Shown one piece after another: positions 1 through 10,464 of a stretch of 64,000 nucleotides of DNA. This DNA is from Ovis canadensis (taxonomy: Eukaryota > Chordata > Mammalia > Artiodactyla > Bovidae), in contig NC_091245.1 of NCBI RefSeq assembly GCF_042477335.2, positions 87,334,501-87,398,500 on the forward strand, read 5' to 3'. Made by a program: the position numbers and the translations under genes. The notes beneath the pieces were generated by a model. It ran no database searches, was not told the origin of the DNA, and saw only the letters and a list, made by a program, of their open reading frames with translations. Within the stretch, counting starts at the first letter, position 1, and each line of letters opens with the position of its first letter.

Positions 1-779
1 AGCCCTTATTAATATCAGATATTATGGTGAATGTCTCAAAAAATTATTTGAATGTAGAATTCTCAGGGTAAATGTGCTTGTGCCCTATATATCATAAGTG
101 AAAGGAAGCTGCAGGTAGCTCTGATTGTGGATAAGAAGGGAAATCTTGTTTTCTCCCAAGAAAGTAGACCATTAGGGCATAAAAATCCAGCACCTACTGT
201 AGTTTATTGCCCGTAATCAATCCCGTTCAATAAATGTTTCATCGAAAGTTGAACTGGATATCCCTCTGAAAAAAAATAATAAGGAAGCCATAGGCAGAAA
301 GGAAAGGAATGAAGTAAACAGAGAATGAGCTGGACTCAAAAAATAGAAAGACATATAAACACCTTGGAGAGCTAGGCACATGGGTCCTGGAGCAAAATAA
401 AGTGTGGCAGGACAGCCAGAGTGGACTGGAAACACTACGCAAAGAAACCAGTAAGAAGTGGTCCCTAAACGGAATTCTTTATGTGCCCGTAGTTGTCTGG
501 CTTATAAATGACTGCACATGGCTGCTCATGTGGTTCATTGCTGTAACGTTTGGGACTCCTCTGATGGGCAGTTTTGACTGGAGGACCCACCAGCCTAACT
601 TAGAGTTTCTTCAATTTGTGCTGCAGTCTGAGACCTGCCTACTCAATCCTTTCCTTTTTCTCTGCATAGATGTCAGGTATGTGACTTCACAGTCACAGTT
701 TGCAGACTTTACCACCTTCCCTTCTCCTTTTCCTTTTATCTTTGAGAGATAGCTCCCCTAATAAATATCTTGCATGTTA
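1..779. other. Intergenic sequence, no gene seen
   Basis: AT-rich non-coding sequence. The longest open frame here (116 codons, 402-752) lacks any recognisable domain and runs up to the LTR at 780. I see no clear repeat family and no RNA gene. Confidence 0.5.
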
Positions 780-1212
780 TTATGGGTTGAATTGTGATTT
801 CCCCAAGATCCATATGTTGAAGGATCCATATGTTGAAGCCCTAAACACACAGTACCTCAGAATGTGACTGTATTTGGAGATGAGTCTTTGAAAGACATAA
901 GTTAAAATGAACCTGTTAAGGTGAACCCTAACCCAGTTTGCCTGATTGCTTAAAAGCAGAGGAAATTTGGACACGTAAGGAGACACTTGGGGTATGTGTG
1001 CAGAGGAAGGGCCATGCTGCAAAAGTGGCCATCTGCAAGCCAAGGATGGAGGCCCCGAAAGAAACCAAACCTGTTGACATCTTGATCTTGGACCTCTAGC
1101 CTCCAAAAGAGTGAGAAATAAGTTTCTATTGTTTAAGCCACCCAGCCCTAGCTGATGTACATGTCAAATCACACTTTGGCAACTGCCTCTTAGAGGGCCC
1201 AAACTAGCACAG
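780..1212 (+). mobile_element. MLT1-like (ERVL/MaLR group) LTR, probable 5' LTR
   Basis: The sequence has the layout of mammalian MLT1-type LTRs: a start near TTATGGGTTGAATTGTG, a 'CATATGTTGAAG' block (here locally duplicated, 811-838), 'CCTCAGAATGTGACTGTATTTGG', a 3' block 'TTTCTATTGTTTAAGCCACC', and an end in ...ACTAGCACA. Just after it, near 1213-1225, comes GGTGGTACCAGGAG, which resembles the primer-binding start of ERVL/MaLR internal regions. Family assignment is from memory of consensus sequences. Strand and class are solid, the exact subfamily is not. Confidence 0.7.
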
Positions 1213-1378
1213 GTGGTACCAGGAGAGGTCCAAGAAAACATAGAAAGTGGAGAAAGTGTGACTGGCACACTCACTACCTTGTAAACAAAGATGACGCTTT
1301 CCTGAGTAGTATAAGGGCATGGGTACTTACTAACACAGTTGGTGATCCAGTTGCTAAAGGTTTAATCATTAGTAACCT

Positions 1379-1590
1379 GGCTTCCCTGCTAACTCAGACA
1401 GTAAAGAATCCGCCTGCAATGCGGGAGACCAGGATTTGATCCCTGGGTTGGGAAGATCCCCTGAAGGAGGACATGGAAACCCACTCCAGTATTCTTGTCT
1501 GAAGAATCGCCATGGACAGAGGAGCTTGGTGAGCTACAGTCCATGGGGTCGCAAAGTGTTGGACATGACCGAGCGACTAAGAACAACTTG
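1379..1590 (+). mobile_element. Bov-tA SINE
   Basis: A ruminant tRNA-derived SINE: GGCTTCCCTG start, tRNA B-box-like GATTTGATCCCTGG, then the 'CCACTCCAGTATTCTTG' and 'CAGTCCATGGGGTCGCAAAG' blocks, and an end near GACCGAGCGACTAAG. Confidence 0.9.
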
Positions 1591-2095
1591 GGAACACATC
1601 CTAGTGGAGGAGAAAGCCCTTGCAGGTACAATTTCAGGCATGTGAAATGCATGGTGGTTGGGGGAGAAACATGCCTGTAAGGGCAGTTACTGGTTATTGC
1701 ACTTGTAGTGACACTCTGGAAAGGAATAAGGAGAAAGCAAGGGTTCTCCCTTGGATAATGGTTGAGAATGAGAGACAGTGGGCCTCTTTAGTAGCTTTCA
1801 AAGAGGCTTTTATCTCCTATAATGGAAGAGCTGACAGTTAAGCCACTGACTCGAGACATCAAAGAGACAACAGGTCAGGGCCCCAGTTGAGAAAGCCTGA
1901 AACAAGAGATAGTGCATCTGAATGGACGTCTGTAAGGACGTTAGTTCTGCAAGCCCCGCATGAACTCTCAAAATTTGCAGAGGTGGTTTGCCTCTTCTTA
2001 TTACTCCCTTCATGCTGAAAGACACTGCAGAGCCACTGCCCCACAAGGCAACATAGAAGCCTCTACCTCCTCCTCTACTGGCTGCCAGGGCAGTA

Positions 2096-2222
2096 GTAGT
2101 AGTTGCTCAGTCGTGTCTGACTCTTTGCGACCCCATGGACTGTAGCCCGCCAGGCTCCTCTGTCCATGGGATTCTCTAGGCAAAAATACTGGAGTGGGTT
2201 GCCATTTCCTCCTCCAGGATTT
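2096..2222 (-). mobile_element. Bov-A/Bov-tA SINE fragment
   Basis: Reverse complement of the Bov-A unit: TTGCTCAGTCGTGTCTGACT, 'GCGACCCCATGGACTGTAG', 'CAGGCTCCTCTGTCCATGG' and 'ACTGGAGTGGGTTGCC'. It lies inside the ERVL-like internal region. Confidence 0.9.
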
Positions 2223-3477
2223 ACTAGAGTTAAGTCCTACCGAAGCCCAGCTGAGAACATACATGGCCTGATACAGAAGGAAAGAGATTATATACAAAGA
2301 GCTGTAAGAATTAGCATATACAGACAGAAGCCAGGAGAGCATCCTGCGGTTGAATTTTGAGGTTGCTTGATCGAAGGGGCTGGACTATAAGACTACAATC
2401 AGGAATTCATTGAATTAGGAGCACTTTCTGGAGGCACAGGATTTAACACCATAGCCAAAACCCTTGGGGATGAAACAAACTGCAGGGGGGATTTTAGGAA
2501 CCTAGAGAAAGTGATGGCCAATGCTGAGTAAAGTAGAAATGTCTCAGTTGCCCTGGCATGTGGTAGAAGAATGAATAAAAAGACAGGGAAGTGGGCCTGC
2601 AGGAATAGGTGTGAGGCCAGAGGACCCATCAGAGGATTATGTTCCACAGGAAGACCCAGGAAACACACCATTCACTAAGGCCGTCAGAAATCCTCTGGTG
2701 AGGGGCAAGAGCATCACCAAGGAGTTCTCTGCAGTCTGGGCTGACATAGGACCAGTCTGGGGTTGGAACAGAGCTGGGATTGATTAATAACTATGGGAAT
2801 GATATCCCCCTTCCCCCAAGTAATATAGGCCAGATGGTGGCATTTAATCACTGGGAGGCCACAAATATTAAAAAGATTAGCAACATCTGACAAGATTGTC
2901 AGCCAAGGGCCTTGACCCACGGGGAATTATGGAGACGGATATAGAGCCTAGCATCTCTAGAGGTAAAGTTAACATCTACAACCAAAAACAGGCCAAGATG
3001 GAAAAATAGGAGACTGAAGATGGTCCCCCTCACCCCCAACCCTAGCCAAAAAGTCATTATCCCTTGTTCAGTGTCTGGATTTGGGCCACTTTTCAGATCA
3101 GAAATCCGTTGACTAAGAGATGGCAGATCCTGCATCACTTCAGCAAGTTATACATGTAATAATTCTCCAGTCCTTCCCCAAAGAGACCTGTGGCCATTTA
3201 CTATAGTGACTGCACATGTGGAAGAGGGATAACCAGAAAATTGACTCAAAAAATGGATTTCAGTACCCTGAGACCCAAGCATTGTCATGGCCCCCTGTTA
3301 GACTGGAAGCTTATGAGGGCCTTGTGGTAAATGGGGTCCTTGCTAAAGTCAGTAACAGTGGGTCCATGGTGTCTGTTGGCCCACCCAATGATCATTTCTT
3401 CAGTTCCTGTGTATGTAATTGGAATTGATCTATTTGACAGTTAGGTGCGAGAGCACCTGAATCTTAAATCTTTGTAA

Positions 3478-4692
3478 CTAGGCTCAAACATCTTTATTAA
3501 TCGAAACAGGAACCATTACAGTCTATACATTTTTGCCAACAAGAAATAAATTTATTTATCCCTATCATATAAAAATCCATGCTTCAGGATTAGGCAAACT
3601 CTTGGAAAGCATTTTCTGCATCCTGCTGCTTGTGGGAACATTTTCCCTGCAAAAAGTTGTCAGGCTGCTTGAAGAGGTGGTAGTTGGTTGGCAAGAGGTC
3701 AGGTGAATATGGTGGATGAGGCAAAACTTTGTAGCCCAATTCATCCAACTTTTGAAGCATCGGTTATGCGATGTGTGGTCGGGCATTGTCATGGAGAAGA
3801 ATTGGGCCCTTTCTGTTGACCAATGCTAGCTGCAAGCGTTGCAGTTTTCAGTGCATCTCATCAATTGGCTGAGCATGCTTCCCAGGTGTAATGGTTTTGC
3901 TGGGATTCAGAAAGCTGTAGTGGGTCAGACCACCAGCAGACCATCAAACAGTGACCCTGACCCTTTATTTTTTTGGTACAAGTTTGGCTTTGGAAAGTGC
4001 TTTGGAGCTTCTCGGTCCAACCACTAAGCTGATCATCACCAGTTGTCACGTAAAATCCACTTTTCATTGCATGTTACAGTCTGATTGAGAAATGGTTCAT
4101 TGTTGTTGCACAGAATAAGAGAAGATGACTCTTCAAAATGACAGTTCTTTTTGATTTGCAGTCAGCTTATAAGACACCCACTTATTGAACTTTTTCACTT
4201 TTCCAATTTGCTTCAAATGCCTAATGACCATAGAATGGTCAGTGTAGAGCTCTTGGGCAACTTCCCGTATAGTTGTAAGAGGATCAGCTTTGATGGTTCA
4301 GTTGGTCATTGTCAACTTTAGATGGCAGGCCACCACACTCCTCATATTCAAGGCTCCTGTCTCCTTTGCAAAACTTCTTGAACCACCACTGCACTGTATA
4401 TTAGCACTTCTTGGGAGAAATGTATTGTTGACCTTGCAAGTTGTGCTGCTTTATGACCCATTTTGAACTTGAGTAAGAAAATCGCTTTTATTTGCTTTTT
4501 TTGTCTAACATGATTTCCATAGTTTAAAATATATATAAAATACATAGCAAGTAATAATTCATTAGCAAAAAAAAGAGCAAGAAATGTACATTAAAATGAT
4601 GAATAACATAACCACATTTAAGAATATATTCTGATATCAAATGGCAAATTTCAACAGTGCAAAACCACAGTTACTTTGGCACCAACCTTGTA
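3478..4692 (-). mobile_element. mariner DNA transposon with broken transposase
   Basis: The minus strand encodes scattered pieces of a Tc1/mariner transposase. One piece at 4067-3861 resembles the mariner catalytic-core block around WLD and VWW-type motifs. One at 3792-3565 resembles the segment with the HDNARPH-type motif, the SPDL-type motif and the C-terminus. The right end, read on the minus strand, is GGTTGGTGCCAAAGTAAC, close to the inverted-repeat start of Hsmar1-type mariners. The left end near 3478 is less clear. Length of about 1.2 kb fits the family (about 1.3 kb). Multiple stops and frameshifts mean it is dead. It inserted into the ERVL-like provirus between the protease-like and reverse-transcriptase segments. 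Confidence 0.8.
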
Positions 4693-4696
4693 ATTT

Positions 4697-4925
4697 GTTG
4701 CTGCTGTTGTTGTTTAGTCTCTAAGTCGTGTCCAGCTTTTTCATGAACCCATGGACTGTAGTCTGCCAGGCTCCTCTGTCCATGGACTTTTCCAAGAATA
4801 CTGGAGTGGGTTGGTTATCATTTCCTCCTCCAGGGGATCTTCCTGACCCAGGGATCAAACCCACATCTCTGTGTCTTCTGCATGGGCAGGCAGATTCTTT
4901 ACCACTAGTACCACCTGGGAAACCC
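4697..4925 (-). mobile_element. Bov-tA SINE
   Basis: Reverse complement of a full Bov-tA: a (GCT/GTT)n tail at 4697-4712, GTCTCTAAGTCGTGTCC, 'GGACTGTAGTCTGCCAGG', 'CAGGGATCAAACCCA' (B-box complement) and an end in CCACCTGGGAAACCC. It abuts the mariner end. Confidence 0.9.
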
Positions 4926-4939
4926 AGTCCCTGTCATGT

Positions 4940-5741
4940 GTCCATTTAATTAGCCAGTCTGGCCCCTGCAGAAACTAACTGGGTGGATCCTGAAGAATGA
5001 CTGTAGACTGTTGCAGGCTTTAGCAAGTAACAGCTCTAATCACACCTGCTGTGCTGGGCATAATATTGTTGCTAGAGCAGATTAATAAGGCATCAAGATA
5101 TGGTGTATGGCCAGTGATTTGTTGAATGAATTATTTTTCATTCTAATTAGAGAAGATATCAGAAAAGGTTCACATACATGTGGGGTAAATAATAATACTT
5201 ATGTACAGTTTTGCCTCAAGGATAAGTTAACTCTGTCCTCTGTCATAATATAGTCAAAAGACATCTGGACCACCTGGACAATTCATAGAATATCACATTG
5301 ACCCATTACATAGATGATATTATGCTAGGCAGACAAGTGCAAGCAAGAGGTGGCTAGTATGCTGGAGGCATTGGAAAGACCCGTGCTGCAGAGAGTAGAA
5401 AAATGCTGCAAAGATTCAAGGATTTGTCACTTCAGTGAAGTTTTTAAGGGTCCATCCTTCCACGTAAAAAATAAATTGTTGCATCTTGTATCCCCTCCCA
5501 CAAAGAATGCACAGGGCTTGGTATCTCTCTTCATCTTCTGGGGCAGTATATTCCATACCTGGGAATACTTCTCCAGCTTATATACTAGGTAACAGAAGAT
5601 TTCCAGCTTTGAGACCCAGAACAGAAGGGCTCTTCAGATGGTCCGGTCTCCTATACAAGTATCTCTGTCACTTTGGCCATATATTCCAGCAGACTCTTGT
5701 ATTAGAGGGGTCAAGAGTGGGAAAAGATGCAATTTGGAGCT
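4940..5741 (+). pseudogene. ERVL-like pol fragment: reverse transcriptase
   Basis: Conceptual reading in shifting frames shows the order of a retroviral RT: the palm entry near 4950-5040, the 'LPQG'-type block near 5212-5224, and a YIDD catalytic motif at 5307-5318, followed by the thumb-connection segment to about 5741. In-frame stops and frameshifts occur throughout, so this is a dead copy. Resemblance to the mammalian ERVL group is inferred from block order and local wording. The segment stops abruptly at 5741, where an unrelated LTR element begins; RNase H resumes at about 8026 on the far side. Confidence 0.7.
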
Positions 5742-6287
5742 TGTGATGGTTAATTTTGTGTCAACTTGACTGGGCCATGGAGTACCCAAATAATTTGCTC
5801 AAACATCTGGGTGTGTCTGGGGTGGGGTGGGGGTTTGTTTCTGGATAAGATTAACATAGGATTGGTAGAATGAGTAAAGCAGATTGCCCTGAGTAAAGCA
5901 GATTGTCTAATGTGGGTAGGCCACATCCTATCAATTTAAGACCTGAATAGAACCAAAAAAACACTGAGTAAAAGGGAATTACAACTGCCCGACTGTATAG
6001 CTAGGACACTGGTCTTTTCTAGCCTTCAGATTTGGACAGAAACCTTGTCTCTTCTTGGATCTTGAGCTTGCCAGCTTTCAGACTGGAACTTACACCATAG
6101 GTGTTCTGGTTCTCAAGCCTTTGAACTCAGACTGGACATGAATGTTGGCTTTCCTAGGTCATCAGCTTGCTGACTGCAGATCTTGGGACTTCTCAGCCTC
6201 TGTAATCACGTGAGCCAGTTCCTTATAATAAATTTACATCTATATCTAACTCCTATTCTGTTTCTCTGGAGGACCCTGACTAATACA
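5742..6287 (+). mobile_element. ERVL-group LTR (MLT2-like), left LTR of an inserted element
   Basis: Starts TGTGATGGTTAATTTTGTG, holds 'GTGTCAACTTGACTGGGC', a mid block on AATGTGGGTAGGCCACATCC, 'CACGTGAGCCAGTTCC', a polyadenylation-like 'TTATAATAAATT', and ends 'CTGACTAATACA'. This is the layout of ancient mammalian MLT2-type LTRs. The next bases read as the start of a MaLR internal region, with no MaLR-type left LTR between them. The five bases before the LTR are GAGCT. Confidence 0.65.
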
Positions 6288-7396
6288 GATATGAGCAGTG
6301 GAGTACAGCTGTAATAAGTAAAATGCAGAAGCAGCTTTGGAACTGAATAAGGGGTAAAGGCTGGAATAATTTTAAGTTACATGCTAGAAATATGGACATT
6401 AAGGGAAAATCTAGTGAGATCTCAGATGGAAATGAGGAATATGTTACTGGAACCTGAAGGAAAGGTGATTCCTGTTATAAAATGGTAAAGAACTTGCCTG
6501 AATTGTGTCCTAGTGTTTGTGGAAGGTAGAATTTGAGTGATAAAATGGAATATTCAGCTAAGGAGATTTCTAAGCCAAGTACTGAAGGAAAGGCTTGGTC
6601 TTACCTTATTACTTAGAGTAAAACATGAAAGGAGAGAGGTGAATTAGAAAGCAAAGAGAAACTAGAACTTGATGACTTAGAAGACTCTCGGCCTACCCAT
6701 ATTGCAAAAAATGAGAAAACGTGTTTGAATGAAAAAACCAACAGTGTTACTAGATTATTACTTAAAATGGAGTATAGGGATTACATGAGCAGAAACACTG
6801 CCAATTTGAACGGAAGAGGACAGAGACAGGAAAAAATAAAGGATGGCTTTTGGATTTATTGAATTGGACAGGACAGAATAATAGATGGTCGTCAGGGCTA
6901 CTGTGTCAGTTTTGACAGGCAGGTGGCTTCTTCCTGAAGCCTTGGGAGTGGGACTAGACAGCAAAGCCTTGGGAGTGATGCTGCCACCCTGTAAGACCTG
7001 GACAGCAGAGCACTGAGCCAGAGAATTGCTCTCGAACCTCAAGATCTAATGGAATTTTTCTCACTAAATTCTGAACTTTCTTAGGACCCATCACTCCTTC
7101 CTTCTTTCCTGTTTCTTTCTTTTAGAATGGGAATGCCTATCCTATATGCCTGCCCCTCCCCCCACATCGTATTTTGGAAGCACATAACTTGTCTGATTTT
7201 ACGGATTCACAGCTGGAGAGGAATTTTGCCGCAGGATGAATCATACCTTGAGTCTTACTATATCTGATTTAGATAATATTTAGAGGAGGCTTTTTGGTTG
7301 ATGCTAGAATGAGTTAAGACTTTGGGGGCTGTTGGGATGGAGTGAATGTGTTTTGCATGTAAGAATGACATGAATTTTAGGGGGCCAGGGGTGGAA
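6288..7396 (+). mobile_element. MaLR (MST/THE1-type) internal region
   Basis: Non-coding internal sequence of the MST/THE1 group: 'GCAGCTTTGGAACTGAATAA', 'GATCTCAGATGGAAATGAGG', 'GGAAAGGTGATTCCTGTTAT', 'GACTCTCGGCCTACCCATAT', 'CTGGAGAGGAATTTTGCCGC', and finally 'TTAAGACTTTGGGGGCTGTT' just before the right LTR. Open frames are short and interrupted. Confidence 0.7.
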
Positions 7397-7696
7397 TGTT
7401 ACGGACTGAATTTGTCCCCATTCCCATTCATATGTTGAAGCCTTAACTCCCAACGTGATGGTGAAGAAGAGACACCAGATAGCTCTCCCTGGCTGCCCCC
7501 ACCCACCATGAGGGCAGAGTGAGAACGAGAAGGTGACTGTCTCCAAATCAGGAAGAGGGATCACATCAGAACCTGAACATGCTGGCACCATGATCTCAGA
7601 CTTCCAGCTTCCAAAACTGTCAAAAAACAAATTTCTGTGGTTTAAACCACCCGGTCTATGGTATTTCATTATAACAGCCCAAACTGAATTAAGACA
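7397..7696 (+). mobile_element. MST-type MaLR LTR, right LTR
   Basis: Starts TGTTACGGACTGAATTTG, has 'CATTCATATGTTGAAGCC', 'CAACGTGATGGTG', 'AATTTCTGTGGTTTAAACC' and 'TATGGTATTTCATTATAACA', and ends 'GAATTAAGACA'. At 300 bp it is shorter than usual for this LTR, with an apparent internal deletion after the GATGGTG block. The five bases after it are GAACT, nearly matching the GAGCT before 5742. Confidence 0.7.
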
Positions 7697-7754
7697 GAAC
7701 TTATGGTAAGCCTCAGTGGAAAAATCAAAGTGCAGTCCCTGGGATTTGAGCAGG

Positions 7755-8025
7755 GCCAAAGGCAATGGCAGCCCACTCCAGTACTCTTGCCTGGAAAATC
7801 CCATGGATGGAGGAGCCTGGTAGGCTTCAGTCCATGGGGTCGCGAAGAGTCAGGACACGACTGAGTGACTTCACTTTCCCTTTTCACTTTCATGCGTTGG
7901 AGAAGGAAATGGTGACCCACTCCAATGTTCTTTCTTGCCTGGAGAATCCCAGGGACAGTGGAGCCTGGTGGGCCGTCTGTGGGGTCACACAGAGTCGGAC
8001 ACGACTGAAGTGACTTAGCAGTAGC
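7755..8025 (+). mobile_element. Bov-A2 SINE (dimer)
   Basis: Two Bov-A units: 'GGCAATGGCAGCCCACTCC' to 'CACGACTGAGTGACTTCAC', then the link 'CATGCGTTGGAGAAGGAAATG', then 'TGGAGAATCCCAGGGACAG' to 'GACTGAAGTGACTTAGCAG' with an AGCAG tail. It lies inside the RNase H part of the ERVL-like provirus. Confidence 0.95.
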
Positions 8026-8800
8026 AGCATTCTATCTGTAGCAGAAAATTTCCTGAGTTTTAAGAAACAACTAGTGTGATACTGCACATTGGTAGAAACC
8101 AAACACTTAACCATGGGACTCCAAATGACTCTGTGCCCAGAACTGCCCGTTATGGTCTGGGTTCTTTTGGTGTTCAGATGGACCCAGTAGCATTTATTAT
8201 AAGATGGAAATAGTACATCTGAAATGGACCTCAAGCACAATTGAGATACTTGTAAGCTGCAGGACCAAGTAATCCAGACTCCCATGTCACCCACCATAGC
8301 TGCACCAACAGCTGACCAGCTGAAGGAGGAGGGATAAAGGCTGAGTTTGGTTTATGGATGAGTCAGCTTAGTATGTGGGTGTAAGCCAAAATTAGATAGT
8401 GGCTCCTTTATAGCTACATACTTGATAAGCTTTGAAAAATAGAGAAGAGGAAAAATCTTCCTAATGGGTAGAGTTACAAGCATTGTCCCTGGTCATTTGG
8501 TTTGTCTATTAGGAGAAGCAGTCTGAAGTAAATATATATAGATGCTTGGGCATATGTCAACGGCCTGGCTCGCTGGTAGGGGGCTGGGAAGAAAAAGGCC
8601 TGAAAGATCAAAGACAAGAAGGTCTAGGGTAGAGTCTTATGGGTGGATATACAGGAGTGGGCATGAATTGTGAAGATTTTTGTAACACATTTTGCACTTG
8701 CCAGGGAAAAGGTACTAAACAATGAAGTAGAATAACTCATCCAATTGTCATTACCAGCCTTAATCATTGGCTACCTTGGAACCAGTCTGATGGGAACTAT
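8026..8800 (+). pseudogene. ERVL-like pol fragment: RNase H region
   Basis: Nucleotide blocks such as 'TTGGTAGAAACCAAACACTT' at 8090 and 'CCATGGGACTCCAAATGACT' at 8112 follow the order of the ERVL RNase H segment downstream of RT. Frames are broken throughout. It ends near 8800, where an LTR begins, and the integrase start is found on the other side near 10,700. Assignment is from recall of the ERVL consensus, not from a search. Confidence 0.5.
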
Positions 8801-8830
8801 TGTGGGTTATAGTGTATCCTCCACCCCATT

Positions 8831-9644
8831 TTTTTTTTAACCATCACACCATAATTTTATTTAGAAACACTGAGCAAGTTTTTACTCAAATGGGTGTGGA
8901 AACTCAGGGAATATTTATGTCTTAATTGTACCAAAAATAAAACACTAAAAAACAACCATTTGAACGTCAAGTTCTCTCTCCATACGGGTCTGCCACCGTG
9001 AGTACCTTCACCTGCCTGTGCCCCAGCCTGCAGTGCTGGAGAGGGGGCTGGGGTGGCCCACCTGACATCAGCCGCTGAGTCGTGGATGCGCTGCCCTGGG
9101 CAAGGCCCACACATGATCGCCTCCTAGGAGGAGCAGAAGCATAGTCATCTACCCTAAGGATCCTCGTTCTGAGACGGCTCCAAGCAGCAGTCCTCAAACT
9201 CCACAAACGAGTTCCTGCGTGCAGGCCCGCATAAGCTTGGCCTTGTCATCTGCCTGACTGAGGTCAACCATCAACTGTCTGAGGTGCGGGTTGAGCAGTA
9301 AGCTCCTCAGTGCTGCAGACTCCCCTAAATTCTTTAAATTCTGCAAAGACACTCTGTCCTCTTCCTCATCACTACTGAGAAAATCAGCCACAGAGTTGTC
9401 TTCATCATCTTCATTTTCCACAGACTTTTTAGTTTTTGCAGTGAGAGCTGATCTTATTTTTTTCTCAACAAAACCAGTTGCAGGCTTGCATTTCCTTTTG
9501 TGCTTCCAGAAGCCGGGCAAGGAGCAATAGGGCACGTGGCAGGCAAGGCAGCGGTATTTGGGCTTCTCCAAACAGATAACGCAGACAGTGGTACCACAGC
9601 TGAGCGATGCCATGGTTTCTCCTGGGACACGCTCCGCGCCTGCC
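8831..9644 (-). pseudogene. ZNHIT3P: ZNHIT3 processed pseudogene
   Basis: On the minus strand an intronless copy of ZNHIT3 (zinc finger HIT-type containing 3, an assembly factor for box C/D snoRNPs) starts at ATG 9613. The first 130 or so codons match the family: CVIC at residues 11-14, a C22-C25 pair, then the [17 protein letters not shown] block. The zf-HIT ligand expected at residue 34 is Gly, so a zinc-binding Cys is lost. Near 9212-9220 a small deletion (about 2 nt) shifts the frame, giving a stop at 9194; the true C-terminal reading (FVEF...CCL...) follows in another frame to a stop near 9158. A 3' UTR follows with an AATAAA signal at 8861-8856, about 20 nt before an A-run of 10 (8838-8829). 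No introns, a tail, and imperfect 14-bp flanking repeats (8817-8830 and 9645-9658, 12 of 14 match) mark L1-type retroposition. Not expected to be functional. Confidence 0.93.
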
Positions 9645-9796
9645 TCCTCCCCCCAATTTATATGTTAAAGTTCTAATCCCTAATACCTCAAAATGTGACA
9701 TCTGTAAATAGGGTTCTCACAGATGTAATTAGTTAAAATGACATCATAACTGCAGTAGGATGGGCCCTAATTCAATGTGACTAGTATCCTTATAAG

Positions 9797-9924
9797 GAGA
9801 AGGCAATGGCACCCCACTCCAGTACTCTTGCCTGGAACATCCCATGGACGGAGGAGTCTGGTGGGCTGCAGTCCATGGGGTCACACAGAGTCAGACATGA
9901 CTGAAGCGACTTAGCAGCAGCAGC
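9797..9924 (+). mobile_element. Bov-A SINE with perfect 14-bp TSD
   Basis: A single Bov-A unit (GAGAAGGCAATGGCACCCC to GACTTAGCAGCAGCAGC). It is flanked by AGTATCCTTATAAG at 9783-9796 and again at 9925-9938, LTR sequence duplicated on insertion. Confidence 0.95.
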
Positions 9925-10173
9925 AGTATCCTTATAAGCAGAAGGCCATATGAAGACAGACACACAGAGGAAATGCCACATGAAGATAAAAACAGAGATG
10001 AGGGTGATGCAGTAAAAACCAAGGAATGCCAAAGATTGCCAGCAAACCACTAGAAGCTAGGGAAGAGAACATGGAACAGGTTTTCCCTCACAACCCTTAG
10101 AAGGACTCAAGCCTTCTGACACCTTAATCTCAGACTTCTAGCCTCTGGAATGTAAGACTATTTCTATTGTTTA

Positions 10174-10368
10174 GGACTTCCCTGGTAGTACAGTGGATAA
10201 GAATCCACCTGCCAATGCAGGGAACACGGATTTAATCCATCCCTGATCCAGAAAGATTCCACATGCCCTGGAGCAACTAAGTGCATGCACCACAACTGCT
10301 GAAGACCCAGCGCAGCCAAAAATAAATAAACGAATAAATAAATTATTTTAAAAATTGTTTAAAAATAC
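10174..10368 (+). mobile_element. CHR-type (tRNA-Glu) SINE with TSD
   Basis: GGACTTCCCTGGTAGTACAG start, 'GATTTAATCCATCCCTG' B-box region, 'AAGATTCCACATGCCCTGG', 'AGACCCAGCGCAGCCAAAAA' and an A/T-rich tail. The flanking repeats ATTTCTATTGTTTA (10,160-10,173) and ATTTCTGTTGTTTA (10,369-10,382) differ at one base. Confidence 0.9.
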
Positions 10369-10464
10369 ATTTCTGTTGTTTAAATCACTTTGGTAATGCA
10401 GCTCTAAGAAACTAATGCAGGCACACAAATGGTGTGCCCACAGTGGTAGAGACAGAAGCTAGCT

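Larger units (their letters stand above)
8801..10420 (+). mobile_element. MLT1-like LTR split by three insertions
   Basis: LTR pieces: 8801-8830, 9645-9796, 9939-10,173 and 10,383-10,420. Joined, they read as an MLT1-type LTR: a TTATAGTGTATCCTCC-like start, 'ATTTATATGTTAAAGTTCTA', 'CAGATGTAATTAGTTAAAAT', 'GATTGCCAGCAAACCACTAG', and an end 'AGAAACTAATGCA'. The gaps hold a ZNHIT3 processed pseudogene, a Bov-A SINE and a CHR SINE, each flanked by short direct repeats of LTR sequence. Confidence 0.75.

Noticed and set aside
402-752. 116-codon open frame near the window start
   Set aside because: No domain, no exon structure, composition like the surrounding AT-rich sequence; runs into an LTR boundary.
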